NCBI GenBank assembly: GCA_014529385.2
Contig: CM043947.1
Coordinates: forward strand, 128,824,391-128,888,390
Source: Adiantum capillus-veneris
Lineage: Eukaryota; Streptophyta; Polypodiopsida; Polypodiales; Pteridaceae
DNA: 64,000 bases
Direction: 5' to 3'
The notes beneath the pieces are model-generated. The model saw nothing but the letters and a program-made list of their open reading frames with translations. It searched no databases and was not told the DNA's origin. Position numbers and translations under genes: made by a program. Below, in pieces: positions 1-13,436 of the stretch (positions within the stretch are counted from its first letter, which is position 1; every line of letters begins with the position of its first letter).

Positions 1-1689
1 CTTCTTCACACCACCTCCAAGTACGTAATTTATCATTGTTTTCCACGGTATTTAAATTCTCCTTAATGAATCCATTCCTATGTATATCTATGGCTATCAT
101 CTTTCTTAAGATCTCATCAACTATGCAACATATATTGTCTACCTATACTGCACTGACATCCCTTATCATACTCCTACAATAATATTCACTTTCTCTACTT
201 GCTTGGAAGTTTATTTTGTTTGTGAAGATATTTAAGGACACAAAGTCAAGAAGATTGTAATAGGGATAATACCATTGGACAATTTGAAAGAAAAAAGATC
301 TTTTACTTCTTTGCATTTTCTTACGGCATATGAAATTAAGAATCCCTAAAGTTACTTGTGCTTGCACTGCATGTAATTTCTATTGAGAGGATTTGACATT
401 AAGCTATGCAGCTACTCATATGAGCTATGGTGCTTTGAGCTAGTGAACAAAAAATTGTAAGTACTCTGCTACTCACGTATACTCCAATGTGGTGTCACAC
501 AGGTAGTAAATGTTTGTCTTTTTATGTCTTGTCTAGTCCATTGGTCACATGCACACAGATCCGCCGATTTAGGCAGTGTGTAAATGCTCACCTTGGTGTA
601 GATTCACCGATCTAGGCAACCCCAGTTATCTGTGTAGATCCGCCGATTTAGGCAGCACACTGACAAATTGCGAATTGACAATGGTAAATGCAAATCTTCC
701 GATATAGGCAGCATTAGTGCAGATTCGCCGATCCAGGTTGTCTTGGAGACTGGGAACCAAGATCCTACACCACTGCAACACCGATCACAAAATCATGCTG
801 CAGTGGCTGGCCACCACTGCAACTGGTATGATTTTGTTACCCGGGTATAGAAAATGAAAGATATTTTGGATTTGGAATTGGATTTCGAACTGGTACATGC
901 TGATTTTTTGTCACGACAATATTTATGAAAGTGAACTTGAGATTGATGAGAATTGATTTATACAATGATGAGTGTGACCAATGATATCCTGATTCATCAG
1001 GGTATGACATATACTGCTTATTCTAGTGGTATGGGACACTAGAGTAGGTAGTATGTGGATGACGATAGGCATAACCAATGTGTCTAATTATATGGATTTT
1101 TCTTTTACTATTTGATACAGATTTATAATCATTGTTTTTGACAAGTATTGTTTGCATATTTTTATCTTCGCAACTGAGGATAATTGCTTTCCAACGGAGA
1201 GGTATGTTATAGAATTGATATTTTATTATCTATTGCAACTCACGGGTGGCAAAAGCATCAACAAATAATGGATTATACAGAAGGATATTACATTTTATGT
1301 ATATTTGATTATTCAAGTGCTCTTTATGAGCTTTGTCCATTTATGTCCGACCGGCCAGTTTGTACTCATTTTTGGGCATTCAAAAAATCTATAAATAAAT
1401 ACGTGCAAGAGGAAAATGCTCACTCTTTCACGGGGGGAGATTGCACCCAATGTCTGTGTTATTCTCCTCTCCGCTCCTCTCTTCTCTCTCTTGCCGTGCT
1501 GACATAGCACTCCGCTCTAGGAGGTGCGCCTACACGTGCGTTGTCTTGTTCTTGCTCTCTCTCTGTTCACTTACGGCTTTGATTCTGTGCTATGAGATAT
1601 GTCAGGTATGTCAATTAGTACGTTTTATGATTTGCAATGTGCTATTTTGAGTATTATGCATGGGTATCCAAGCTTTCGACTGTAGCAGT
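1..1689. other. Non-coding flank, no gene seen
   Basis: No reading frame here has a recognisable domain or coding-like composition. The stretch is AT-rich. It contains the short degenerate repeat listed separately at 555-740 and a CT-rich patch near 1460-1565. It ends where the first satellite block begins. Confidence 0.6.
555..740 (+). repeat. Five degenerate copies of a ~20-bp motif
   Basis: The motif AGATCCGCCGATTTAGGCAG occurs near 557 and 636, with diverged copies near 600 (AGATTCACCGATCTAGGCA), 691 and 720. Spacing is irregular, about 30-55 bp. The constant part is a CCGATxxAGG core. Function is unknown. It could be a decayed minisatellite or a cluster of binding sites. Confidence 0.6.
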
Positions 1690-3450
1690 TGCTTCTTTCA
1701 ATGGAAGTATGGTTGTACAAGTGATGGATCTCAAAACCAGAAGTCCCTTTCTATATGAGAGTAAAGGTTGGACAAGTGGTGGACCTAGTTAATGTCCAAG
1801 GTGAACTATTGTAGGGCCTTGGTTCTCAATGTCCAAGTAGCCCTTTCTTCTTTCAATGGAAGTATGATTGGACAAGTGATGGATCTCAAAACCAAAAGTC
1901 CCTTTCTATATGAGAGTAAAGCTTCGACAAGTGGTGGACCTAGTTAATGTACAAGGTGAATTATTGTAGGACCTTGGTTCTCAATGTCCAAGTAGCCCTT
2001 GCTTATTTTAATGGAAGTAAGGATAGACAAGTGGTGGAGCTTGAAACCAAAAGTCCCTTTTATAAATGAGAGTAAAGGTTGGACAAGTGGTGGACCTAGT
2101 TTTAATGTCCAGTGTCCAAGGTGGTATTGTTGGTTCCCAATGTACAAGTATCTATTGCTTCTTTCAATTGAAGTATGGTTGAACAAGTGATGGATCTCAA
2201 AACCAAAAGTACCTTTCTATATGAGACTAAAGGTTGGACAAGTGGTGGACCTAGTTAGTGTACAAGGTGAACTATTGTAGGGCCTTGGTTCTCAATGTCC
2301 AAGTAGCCCTTGCTTCTTTTAATGGAAGTAAGTTTGGACAAGTGGTGGATCTTGAAACCAAAAGTCCCTTTTAGATATGAGAGTAAAGGTTGGACAGGTG
2401 GTGGACCTAGTTTTAATGGCCAGTGTCCAAGGTGGTGTAGGATCTTGGTTCCCAGTCTCCAAGTATGTCTTGCTTCTTTCAATGCAAGTAAGGTTGGACA
2501 AGTGATGGATCTTGAAACCAAAAGTCCCTTTCTATATGAGAGTAAAGTTTGTTTAAGTTGTGGACCTACTTTTGATGACCAATGTCCAAGGTGAACTATT
2601 GTAGGGCCTTGCTTCTCAATGTGCAAGTAGCCCTTGCTTATTTTAATGGAAACAAAATTGGAGTAGTGGTGGACCTTGGAACAAAAACCCCCCTACTTTA
2701 TTTGAGAGTAGGTTGGACAAGTGGTGGACCTAGTTTTAATGGCCGAGGTTCAAGGTGAACTATACGCAGTTGGTCCAATGGTTAGAGAAGTAGTGAATAT
2801 TGGACCAAATATAATAGAGTATAGCTTGGATAAGTGGTGGACCTATAAGTTTCAATGAAAAACATAGGAAAATTTCAAGGCCTTACTTCCCAATGTCTAA
2901 GTAGCCCTTGATTTTTTCCATTGAAGCAAGGTTGATAGTAGGACCTTTCTTCTCAATGTTCGAGTATCCCTTGATTTCTTCAATGGAAGGTTGGAGAAGT
3001 GGTGGACATAGTTTTAATGGCCAATGTTGAAGGTGAACTACTATATGAGATAGTAGCTTCCTAAAGTTAAAGGATTACTTGCTTCAACAAGGAGAAGTGG
3101 TGAATCTTGAAACCCAAAGCCCCTCCCTATGTAAGAGTCTCACATTGACAAGTGGTGGACGTAGCTCTGATGGGAAATAGCAAAGGTGTACTGCAAGAAA
3201 GAAACATTGCTTTTTAATGTCAAAGTTGAATGAAAACAGGGTTGGAGTAGTGGTGGACCAAGTGGTTGATTTTCACATAGAAGACACCTTACTATATTAG
3301 ATTATGGCTTGGAATTGTGGTGGACTCAAGATTTGGGGCAAGGTCCAAGGTGAATTATTGAACAACCTAGCCCTTGCTTCTCTTGATAAGCAAGATTTGA
3401 CAATTGGTGAAATTTGAAACAAAAACCCCCAAGATTGCTATGACGAGAAT
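1690..3450 (+). repeat. Satellite block A, ~157-bp unit
   Basis: The landmark CTTCTTTCAATGGAAGTA recurs, with small changes, near 1691, 1848, 2001, 2158, 2311, 2471 and 2636, giving a head-to-tail period of about 153-165 bp. Each unit carries the core GGACAAGTGGTGGACCTAG and a second landmark near CAATGTCCAAGTAGCCCTT. Copies decay progressively between 2760 and 3450. All are in the same orientation. The core links this block to blocks B and C. Confidence 0.85.
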
Positions 3451-3682
3451 AGCTTTGAGCACATAGTTTAGGCATGTTGTGGATATGGTCAATGTCCAAG
3501 GAAAATTTTGAGTTATGAGCTCCAAAATAGAGTCATTTTCCACCGTTTATTTATGTTGATTGTCCTTGGAGAGATGTGAAGCAAGAAAAGAGACTAGGTT
3601 TAGATACATAGCCTATATAAGCTAGACCACAATTGAGAAAGTGGAATAGGGTGGTGCAACAAGAGTTTGGATTGTGGTTTGG

Positions 3683-3942
3683 TGCAGCACCCCAAGCAAG
3701 GTCTCGTGGGATTTGGGGAAGCGAACCAAGTGGGGTCAAGGGGCGGAAGCCCCTGTGGGGTTCGGGGCAACACCCCAAGCAGGGTCCAGGGGCGGCAACC
3801 CTCCTGGGGTTTGGGGCACACCCCAAGCGGGGTCAAGGGGCGGCAGCCCCTGTGGGGTTCGGGGGCAACGCATCTAGCAGGGTCGAGGGGCGGCAACCCC
3901 TGCGGGGTTTGGGGCAGCACCCCAAGCAAGGTCAAGGGGTGG
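3683..3942 (+). repeat. G-rich ~50-bp tandem repeat
   Basis: About five copies of a roughly 50-bp unit are built from CACCCCAAGCAGGGTCAAGG followed by GGCGGCAGCCCCTGTGGGGT and a TTGGGG run. It is far more G+C-rich than its surroundings. Each unit holds an inverted GGGGC...GCCCC pair able to form a small hairpin, and several GGGG runs. Reading frames across it are by-products of the repeat. Confidence 0.85.
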
Positions 3943-4750
3943 AAAAATCAATGAAGTTTTATCTCTTTTTAACATGATTAGGACACAAGAATTTTTACTT
4001 GTACAGTCTGCCAAATTTGCTTTTTTTTTAAAAACTCAGTTGGTCAAAATGAAAGCAAAACGCTCAAAAGGTAGATGACTTCTAAGTAGTATACATGGCA
4101 TTTTAAATAACCCTACCACATAAACACACAGCAAACCAAGCAAAACACAGGCGAAACAGGGGAGATTCTTTCTTGCACGCACAAAAGGATTTCTTGCTCG
4201 CACAAACAAGGAAACCATAGCGTATGCAAAACAGATTGTGCACAGCACGATAGGGGAAGCATCGCATTCAAAAGAGGGACTTCTGATTTGTACGCATACA
4301 TGGACCAGATCGTGTGAAAAACAAATCATGAACAGCTTCACAAAGGAAATCACACTCAGGGCTTCGACATCAGAGACAACAGATTCTTTTACTGTGTAAA
4401 TCGAAAGTGTTTGACAAGGTGCATTTCATCTCCCTCTCTCTTTGTCTCTCACTCTGCATCTACATCAAGTTTTTGTCTTTATGTTTTGCTCTCCAACAAA
4501 CCAAAATGATTCTCTTTCTCTGTGTTGCCTTCTTACACACACATATACATGGATGTTTTGCACACACACACACAATCCACACATAAACATGATGAAAACT
4601 CTTTTCCTTCACACTGTTCACCTTACTATAAATTTCAGTAGTACTAAGGTTTCTAATGAAGATGATGGTTGAAACTAGGGAGGCTCATAGATAATACATG
4701 AAATGATAAATTTACCTGCTATTGGGATGAAATAAGATAGGTTCTCAGTA
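3943..4750. other. Spacer, simple-sequence patches only
   Basis: No gene is supported. There is a T-run near 4020 and a CT/CA-rich patch at about 4428-4600 (TCTCTCTTTGTCTCTC, then ACACACACACACAC). The minus-strand open frame at 4036-4353 has no recognisable motif and is treated as chance. Confidence 0.5.
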
Positions 4751-4754
4751 TAAA

Positions 4755-6380
4755 TAAGGTTATAGATTGACGTTGGACAAGTGGTGGACCTTGCTCTAAT
4801 GCTATAACATCTCGCTCAAGTAGAAAATTTTGAATTGAAGCGGGAAATTTTTAATTTAAGCGATAAATTTTTAATTTTGAATCCAAGCGGAAAACTTTTA
4901 ATTTAGGTCGGACAAGTGGTGGATCTAGAAACCAAGCAAGCCATGCTGCTAGATATAATAGCTAATTATAGGTTGTACATGTGGTGGACCTTGCATCGAT
5001 TCTCCATGCCTAGTTTAGACTATGGTCCTTGTGGCTCTCTATGCTCCAATGGAGCTTACATTGGACAAGTGGTGGACCTTGCATCAATTCCAAATGCCTA
5101 GCTTAGATTGTAGACCTTGTTTTTGTCTTTACTTTTATAAATCTTAGATTAGACAAGTGGTGGACCTTGTGGCTATCTGTGTGTCAGTAATAGAGTTTAG
5201 CTTAAAGAAGTTTTAGAGATTGTGACTCTTTTTGCTTCATTGATAGAGTTTGGATTCAATGATAGACCTTGCATCATTGCAGCTTAGTCTAAGGATCTTG
5301 TGGCTCTGTATTGTCCAAATGAGCTTAGCTTGAACAAGTGGTTGACCTTGTGTCTCTCTATACTTTGATGGGGCTTAGATTAAATACACGGTGGACCCAT
5401 GCATTTTTCTTCCATGCCTAACTTAAACTATGGACCTTGCATCTCTCTATTCTTGAATGGACCTTAGCTTTTATAAGTCATAGACATTGGTGCTTTTTAT
5501 GCTTTAATGGGATTTTTCATAGACAAGGGGTGGAACCTTGCATCCATTCTTCATGCCTAAATTAGATTGTGGACCTTGTGTCTCTCTACGCTTTAATGGA
5601 TCTTAGCTTGGACAAGTGGTTGACCTTCTGGCTCTCTATTCTACAATAGAGTGGGCCTCTATGCTAGAATAAATCTTAGCTTAAACAAGTGGTGAACCTT
5701 GTGAATCTCTTTAGGCTTGGATAAATGGTGGTGAACCTTGTGAATCTCTTTAGGCTCGGGTAAATGGTGGACCTTGCATCAGTTCTACATGCATATATTA
5801 AATTATGGACCCTGTAAGTATTTATGAAACAATGGAGATTAGGTTGGACAAGTGGTGGACCTTGTGGCTATCTATGCTTGAATATAGCTTAAGCTTGAAC
5901 AAGTGATGGATGTTCCATCATTTCTCCATGCTTAGCTTAAATTGTGGACCTTCTCTCACTCAATGCTTCAATAGAGATTATCTTGAATAGGTGTTGGAAA
6001 TTATGTCTCTCTATTCTTCAATGAAGTGATGCTCAATGATTCAATGGATCTTGGCTTGAATAATTGATGGACCTCGCATCAATTTTCCATGCATACCTTA
6101 GATTGTGGACATTCTGGCTCTATGTGCTTTGGTTGGACTTTGTGGCTCTATATGATGTAATGAAGATTAGCTTGGACAAGTGGTGGACCTTGTGGATCTC
6201 TATCCTTCAATTGAGCTTAGGGTTGGACAAGTGGTGGACCTTGTGGATCTCTATGCTTCAATAGAGCTTACGTTTGGACAAGTGGTGGACTTTGCATCAA
6301 TTCTCTATGCATAGCTTACATTGTGGACCTTGTAACTCTCCATGCTACAATGGAGATCTGGGTGGGATAAGTGGTGAATC
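4755..6380 (+). repeat. Satellite block B, irregular units
   Basis: The core GGACAAGTGGTGGACCTTG recurs near 4770, 4908, 5065, 5152, 5849, 6175, 6225 and 6275, separated by variants of CTCTATGCTTCAATGGAGCT and CATCAATTCTCCATGCCTAG. The clearest tandem part is 6172-6290, with a 50-bp period. Elsewhere spacing is irregular and copies are diverged. It shares its core with blocks A and C but its flanking sequence differs, so it looks like an older or differently amplified branch of the family. Confidence 0.75.
4812..4906 (+). repeat. Short AT-rich tandem repeat
   Basis: Three to four copies of a roughly 25-bp unit resembling AAGCGGAAAATTTTTAATTT lie inside satellite block B. Copies differ by small indels. 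Confidence 0.6.
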
Positions 6381-7344
6381 TTCTACCTCTCTAACAAAGT
6401 AGCTACACTCCATTCACACATTGACTTTGAAATAATAGAGATAACTTGTTTCAATGGAGCTGCTTGAACATGTGGTGGACCTTCAAATAATCATGGGCTA
6501 AAACCTCCATAAAACAATGGATAGTAGGGTGGAAGGGTGGTGGACCTTTTCCCCAAACCATACACACATTGGCTTTGAAAGTAGCTACACCGCATTCACA
6601 CATTGACTTTGAAACAATAGAGATAGCTTTGTTCACTAGATCTAGCTGAGACAGGTTGTGGACCTTCAAACCAACCTAGGCAAAAACCTCCAGAACACAA
6701 TGGATAGAAGGTTGGAAAGATACTAGACCTCTGCCCCAAACCATCCATGGTAGTAATCCTAGTAGCTACACTCCATTCACACATTGACCTTCAAACAATA
6801 GAGGTAGGAATTTTCAATAGAGCTAGCTTCAACAAGTGGTGGACATTCAAACCACCTAGGGCTAAAACCTTCGTAGCACAATGGATAGAAGGCTAGACAA
6901 CTCGTGGAACTCTACCCCAAACTGTCCATGGTACTAAACATAGTAGGTACACTTCATTCACACTTTGACCTTCAAATAATAGAGATAGGACTATTCAATA
7001 GAGCTAGCTTGGACAGGTGATGGACCTTCAAACCACCATGGGCTAAAACCTCCATAACACAATGGTCCTTGAAACCACCATGGGCTCAAACCTCCATATG
7101 GCACAATGGTCCTTGAAACCAACATGGGCTAAAAACTCCATAACACAATGGTTAGTACGTTGGACAAGTGGTGGACCTCTACCCCAAACCATCCACTTGA
7201 TTAGACTAGAGATAGGACTATTCAATAGAACTAGCTTGGATAGGTGGTGGACCTTCAAACATTCTAGGGCTAAAACCTCCATAACACAATAGATAGTAGG
7301 TTGGACAAGTGTGGACCTCTATCCCAAACCAAACATGGTAGTGA

Positions 7345-8010
7345 AAAAAGTAGCTACACTCCATTCACACATTGACCTTCAAACAATCGAGATATCCTCT
7401 TTCAATAGATCTAGCTTGGATAGGTGGTGGACCTTCAAACCACCTTGGGCTAAAACCTCCATAACATAATGGATATTAGGTTGGACAAGTGTTGGACATT
7501 TAGCTAAAACCATCCACTCTATCAGAGTAGAGATAGGACTATTCAATAGAGCGAAGTTGGACAATAGTGATAGATTCTTTCAATAGAGCTAGCTTGGATA
7601 GGTGTTGGATCTTTAAACAACCTTGGGCTAAAACCTCCCATACCACAATGGTTATTAGGTTGGACAAGTGGTAAACCTCTGTCCCAAACCATCAATGGTA
7701 GTATAAATATCCCTACTCGATTCACACATTGACCTTCAAACTATAGAGATAGCTTCTTTCAATAGATCTATCTTGGATAGGTGGTGGACCTTCAAACCAC
7801 CTTGGGCTAAAACCTCGATAACACAATGGATAGTAGGTTAGAAAAGTGCCGGACCTCTACCCCAAACCCTCCATGTAATCAGACTAGAGATAGGACTATT
7901 CAATAGATTTAACTTGGACAGGTGATGGACCTTCAAACCATCGTGGGCTAAAACCTCCATAACACAATGGTTAGTAGGTTGGACAAGTGGTGGACATTCA
8001 AACAACCTTA
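7345..8010 (+). repeat. Higher-order block, copied at 13437-14090
   Basis: A run of several monomers here matches 13437-14090 in order and in diagnostic variants: GGATATTAGGTTGGACAAGT, GTGATAGATTCTTTCAA, GGATCTTTAAACAACCTTGG and CCTACTCGATTCACACATTG appear in both, in the same sequence. A second local copy (7845-8000 against 8005-8165) and a third (7200-7340 against 8170-8330) also lie here. This shows block-wise as well as single-monomer amplification. Confidence 0.75.
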
Positions 8011-9399
8011 GAAAAGTGACGGACCTCTACCCCAAACCCTCCATGTAATCAGACTAGAGATAGGACTATTCAATAGTTGGACAGGTGATGGACCTTCAAA
8101 ACACCATGGGCTAAAACCTCCATAACACAATGGTTAGTAGGTTGGACAAGTGGTGGACATTCAAACAACCTTAGACTAGAGATAGGACTATTCAATAGAA
8201 CTAGCTTGGATAGGTGGTGGACCTTCAAACATTCTAGGGCTAAAACCTCCATAACACAATAGATAGTAGGTTGGACAAGTGGTGGACCTCTATCCCAAAC
8301 CAAACATGGTAGTGAAAAAAGTAGCTACACTCCATTCACACATTGACCTTAAAACAATAGATATAGCTTCTTTCAAAGATGCTAGCTTGGACAAGTGGTG
8401 GACCTTCAAACAATATTGGGCTAAAACCTCCATAACACAATGGATAGTAGGTTGGACAAGTGGTGGAACTTTGCCCCAACTGTCCATGGTAGTAAATAAA
8501 GTAGCTACACTCCATTCACACACTGACTTTGAAACAAAAGAGATAGCTTTTTTTCAATAGATCTAGCTTGGATAGGTGGTGGATCGTCAAACCAGCCTAA
8601 GCTAAAACCTTGAGAACACAATGGAAAGTAGGTTGGACAAGTGGTGGACGTCTACCTCAAACCATCCATGGAAGAAGCCTAGTAGCTACAATCCATTGGC
8701 ACAATTACCTTCAAACAATAGAGGTATGAATTTTCAATTGAGCTAGCTTGGACAGGTGGTGGTCCGGTGGACCTTCAAACCACCTTGGGCTAAAACCTTA
8801 ACACAATGTTTAGTAGGTTGGACAAGTGGTGGATCTCTACCCCAAACCATCCATGGTAGTAAACATAATAGCTACACTCCATTCACACACTGAACTTCAA
8901 ACAATATAAATATCTTCTTTCAATAAATCTAGCTTGGGTAGGTGGTGGACCTTCAAACCGCCTTGGGCTAAAACCTTCATAACAAAACGGATAGTAGGTT
9001 GGACAAGATTTGGACCTCTAACTAAAACCATCCACGCTATCAGAGTAGAGATAGGACTATTCAATAAAGCGAGGTTGGACAAGTTGTGGACCTTCATACC
9101 ACATAGGGCAAAAACGTGCATAACACAATGGCTTGTAGGTTGGACAAGTGATGGTCCTCTGCTCAAACCATCCATGGTAGGAAACAAAGTAGTTATACTC
9201 CATTCACACATTGACCTTCAAACGATAGCAATAGCTTCTTTCAATAGAGCTAACATGGACAGGTGGTGGACCTTCAAACCACCTTGCACTAGAACCTCAA
9301 TAACACAATGGATAGTAGGTTGAACAAGTGTTAGACCTCTACCCCAAACCATGCACGCTATTAGAGTAGAGATAGGACTATTCAATAGAGCTAGCTTGG

Positions 9400-9687
9400 G
9401 GGTGAAAGCATGTTAACATGTCATGATTTTTCATGTCCCGGACAATGCTAACTAGCACAATTTTGACATATGCTAACTAGTACAATAACTTGAGCTACAT
9501 CTCCAAGATCTATGACACATGATATATCAATAGAAAGCACTTGAAACAAGGAATCCAAATGTACAACCTCCGATAAATTTTGATATTATTTGTAAAAAAT
9601 TTACCGAACGCCCAACTTTTCGAAGATGTGCTAACTTGAAACTGCTAACTAGCGCAAAAAGCACGACAGGTTAACATGCTTTCACCC
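9400..9687. mobile_element. MITE-like element, 18-bp perfect TIRs
   Basis: A 288-bp insertion interrupts a monomer of satellite C between CTAGCTTGG and TTGGACAGG. It begins GGGTGAAAGCATGTTAAC (9400-9417) and ends with the exact reverse complement (9670-9687). TTGG flanks both sides (9396-9399 and 9688-9691) and reads as a 4-bp target duplication, or CTTGG as 5 bp if the ends are shifted by one base. The interior is AT-rich, non-coding and holds three copies of GCTAACTAG. With no transposase it is a non-autonomous DNA transposon. The short duplication does not fit TA or TTA target elements, so I leave the superfamily open. Confidence 0.85.
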
Positions 9688-12600
9688 TTGGACAGGTGCT
9701 GGACCTTCAAACCACCTTGGGCTAAAACCTCCATAACCCAATGGTTAGTAGGTTGGACAAGTGATGGACCTTTGTCCCAAGCCCTTCATGGTAGTATACA
9801 TAGAAGCTAGACACCATTCTCACTTTAACGTTTAAACAATAGTGATAGATTCTTCAAACAACCTTGGGCTAAAACCACCATAACGCAATGGTTAGTAGGT
9901 TGAACAAGTGGTGGAGCTATGTCCCAAACCATCAATGGTAGTAAACATAGTAGATCTAGTCCATTCACACATTGAACTTCAAACAATAGAGATAGCTTCT
10001 TTCAATAGATCTAGCCTTGACAGGTGGTGGACCTTCAAACCTCCTTGGGCTAAAACCTCAATAACACAATGTATAGTAGGTTGGAAAAGTGATGGATCTC
10101 TACCCCAAACCATCCATGTCATCAGACTAGAGATAGGACTACTCAATAGAGCTAGGCTGGACAAGTGATGGACCTTCAAACCACCATGGGCGTAAACCTC
10201 TATAACACAATGGTTAGTAGGTTGGACAACTGGTGGACGTCTACCCCAAACCATCCACGTGATCAGACTAGAGATATGACTATTCAATAGAGCTAGCTTG
10301 GTTAGGTGGTGGACCTTCAAACAACCTTGGGCTAAAACCTCAATAACACAATAGATAGTAGGTTGGACAAGTTCTGGACCTCTGTCCCAAACCATCCATG
10401 GTAGGAAAAAAAGTAGCTACACTTCATTCACACATTGACCTTGGAACAATAGAGATATCTTCTTTCAAAGAATCTAGCTTGGAGAGGTTGTGCACCTTCA
10501 AACAATCTTGGGCTAAAACCTCTAGAACACAATGGATAGTAGGTTGCACAAGTGGTGAAGCTTTCCCCCAAACAAAATCCTTGATAGTAAACAAAGTAGC
10601 TACACTCTTTGCACACACTGACTTTGAAACAATAGAGATAGATTTGTTCGATAAGAGATAGATTTGTTCGATAGTGGATACATGGTGGATCTTCAAACCA
10701 AATTGGGCTAAAATCTTAAAGAACACAATGGAAAGTAGGCTGGATAAGTGGTGGACCTCCACCCCAAACCATCCAAGGTAGTGAACATAGTAGCTACACT
10801 CCATTCGCAAATTGACCTTCAAACAATAGAGATAGCTTTTTTCAATAGAGCTAGCTTGGACTGGTGGTGGACCTTCAAACCACCTTGGACCTAAACCTCC
10901 ATAACACAATGGATAGTAGGTTGGACCAGTGGTGGAGCTCTATCCCAAACCATCCATGGTAGTAAACATAGTAGCTACACTTCATTCACACTTGGACCTT
11001 CAAACAATAGAGATAGATTTTTTCAATAGATCTAGCTTAGATAGGTGGTGGACCTTCAAACCGCCTTGGGGTAAAACCTCCATAACACAATGGATAGTAG
11101 GTTGGAAAAGTACCTCTAGCCGAAAACCATCCATTCTATCAGAGTCAAGATAGGACTATTCAATAGAGCGATCTTGATAGGTGGTGGACCTTCAAACCAC
11201 ATAGGGTTAATACCTACGTAACACAATGGCTAGTAGGTTGGACAAGTGATGGTCCTCTACCCAAACCATCCATGGTAGTAAACATAGTAGCTACATTCCA
11301 TTCACACTTTGAAATTAAAACAATAGAGATAACTTCTTTCAATAGAGCTAGCCTGGACAGGTGGTGGACCTTCAAACAACCTTGTGCTAAAACCTCAATA
11401 ACACAATAGATAGTAGTTTGTACAAGTGGTGGACCTATGCCCCAAACCATCCATGGTAGTAAAAATAGTAGCTACACTCCATTCACACATTGACCTTGAA
11501 ACAATAGAGATAGCCTCTTTCAAAGGAGCTAGCATAGACATGTGGTGGACCTTTAAACAATTTTGGGTTATAACCTACATATCACAATGGTGAGTAGGTT
11601 GGACAAGTGGTGGATCTTTCCTCCAGACCAGCCATGGTATTAAACAAAGTAGCTACACTCCATTCACACATTGACATTGAAACAATAGAGATAGCTTTGT
11701 TCGATAGATCTAGCTCGGATAGGTGTTGTATCTTCAAACCAACCTGTGATAAAACCTTTAGAACAAAATGGAAAGTAGGTTGGAAAAGTGGTGGACCTCT
11801 ACCCCAAACCATCCATGGTAGTAAACATAGTAGCTACACTCCATTCATAAATTGACCTTCAAACAATAGAGATAGCTTTTTTGAATAGAGCTAACCTGGA
11901 TAGGTGGTGGACCTTCAAACCACCTTGAACTTAAACCTCCATAACACAATGGCTAGTAGGTTGGACAACTGGTGGAACTCTACCCAAACCATCGATGGTA
12001 GTAAACATAATAGCTACACTCTATTCACACATTGAACTTCAAACAATATAGATAGGTTCTTTCAAAAGAGCTAGCTTGGATAGGTGGTAGACCTTCAAAT
12101 CACTTTGGGTTTAAACCTCAATAACACAATGTATAGTATGTTGGACAAGTGCTAGACCTCTATCCCAAACCATCCACACTATCAAAGTAGAGATATGACT
12201 TTTCAATGGAGCTAGCTTGGACAGGTGGTGGACCTTCAAACCACCTTGGGCTAAGACCTCCATAACACAATCGTTAGAAGGTTGGACACGTGATGCACGT
12301 TTGTCCCAAACCCTTCATGGTAGTAAACATAGTAGCTAGACTCCATTCACACTTTAACCTTTAAACAATAGTGATAGATTCTTTCAATAGAGCTAGCTTG
12401 GATGGGTGGTGGATCTTCAAACAACCTTGGGCTAAAACCTCCATAACACAATGGTTAGTAGGTTGGAAAAGTGATGGACCTCTGTCCCAAACCATAAATG
12501 GTAGTATACATAGTAGCTCTACTCCATTCACACATTGACCTTCAAACAATAGAGATATCTTCTTTCAATAGATCTAGCTTGGATAGGTATTGGACCTTCA

Positions 12601-13436
12601 AACCACCTTGGGCTAAAACCTCAACAACACAATGGATAGTAGGTTGGAAAAGTGTCGGACCTCTACCCCAAACCATCCACGTCATCAAACTAGAGATAGG
12701 ACATTTCAATAGAGCTAGCTTCGACAGGTGATGGACCTTCAAACCACCATGGACTAAAAACTCCATAACACAATGGTTAGTAGGTTGGACAAGTGGTGGA
12801 CCTTCAAACAACGTTAGGCTAAAACCTCAATAACACAATAGATAGTAGGTTGTACAAGTGGTGGACCTTTTCCCCAAACCATCCATGGTAGGAAAAAAAG
12901 TAGCTACACTCTATTCACACATTGACCTTGAAATAATAGAGATAGCCTCTTTCGAAGGATCTAGCTTGGACAAGTGGACCTTCAAACACTCTTGGGCTAA
13001 AATCTCTGTAACCCAATGGATAGTAGGCTGGACAAGTGGTGGAGCTTTCCCCCAAACCATCCATGGTAGTAAACAAAGTAGCTGCACTCCATTCACACAC
13101 TGACTTTGAAATAATAGAGATAGCTTTGTTCAATAGATCTAGATTGGATAGGTGGTGGATCATTAAACCAACCTGGGCTAAAACCTTAAGAACACAATGG
13201 AAAGTAGGTTGAACAAGTGGTGGACCTCTACCCTTAACCATCCATGGTAGTAAACATAGTATCTACACTCCATTCACAAATTGACCTTCAAACAATAGAA
13301 ATAGATTTTTTCAATAGAGCTAGCTTGGACACGTGGTGGACCTTCAAACCACCTTGGACATAAACCTCCATAACACAATGGATAGTAGGTTGGACAATTG
13401 GTGGATCTCTACCCTAAACCATCAATGGTAGTAAAA

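Noticed and set aside
3551-3977. Several Gly/Pro-rich ORFs on both strands
   Set aside because: They come from the G-rich 50-bp tandem repeat and have no start context or conserved domain.
4036-4353. 105-codon minus-strand ORF with hydrophobic stretches
   Set aside because: Cys/Phe-rich by composition, no homologous-looking motif, no neighbouring exon; treated as chance.
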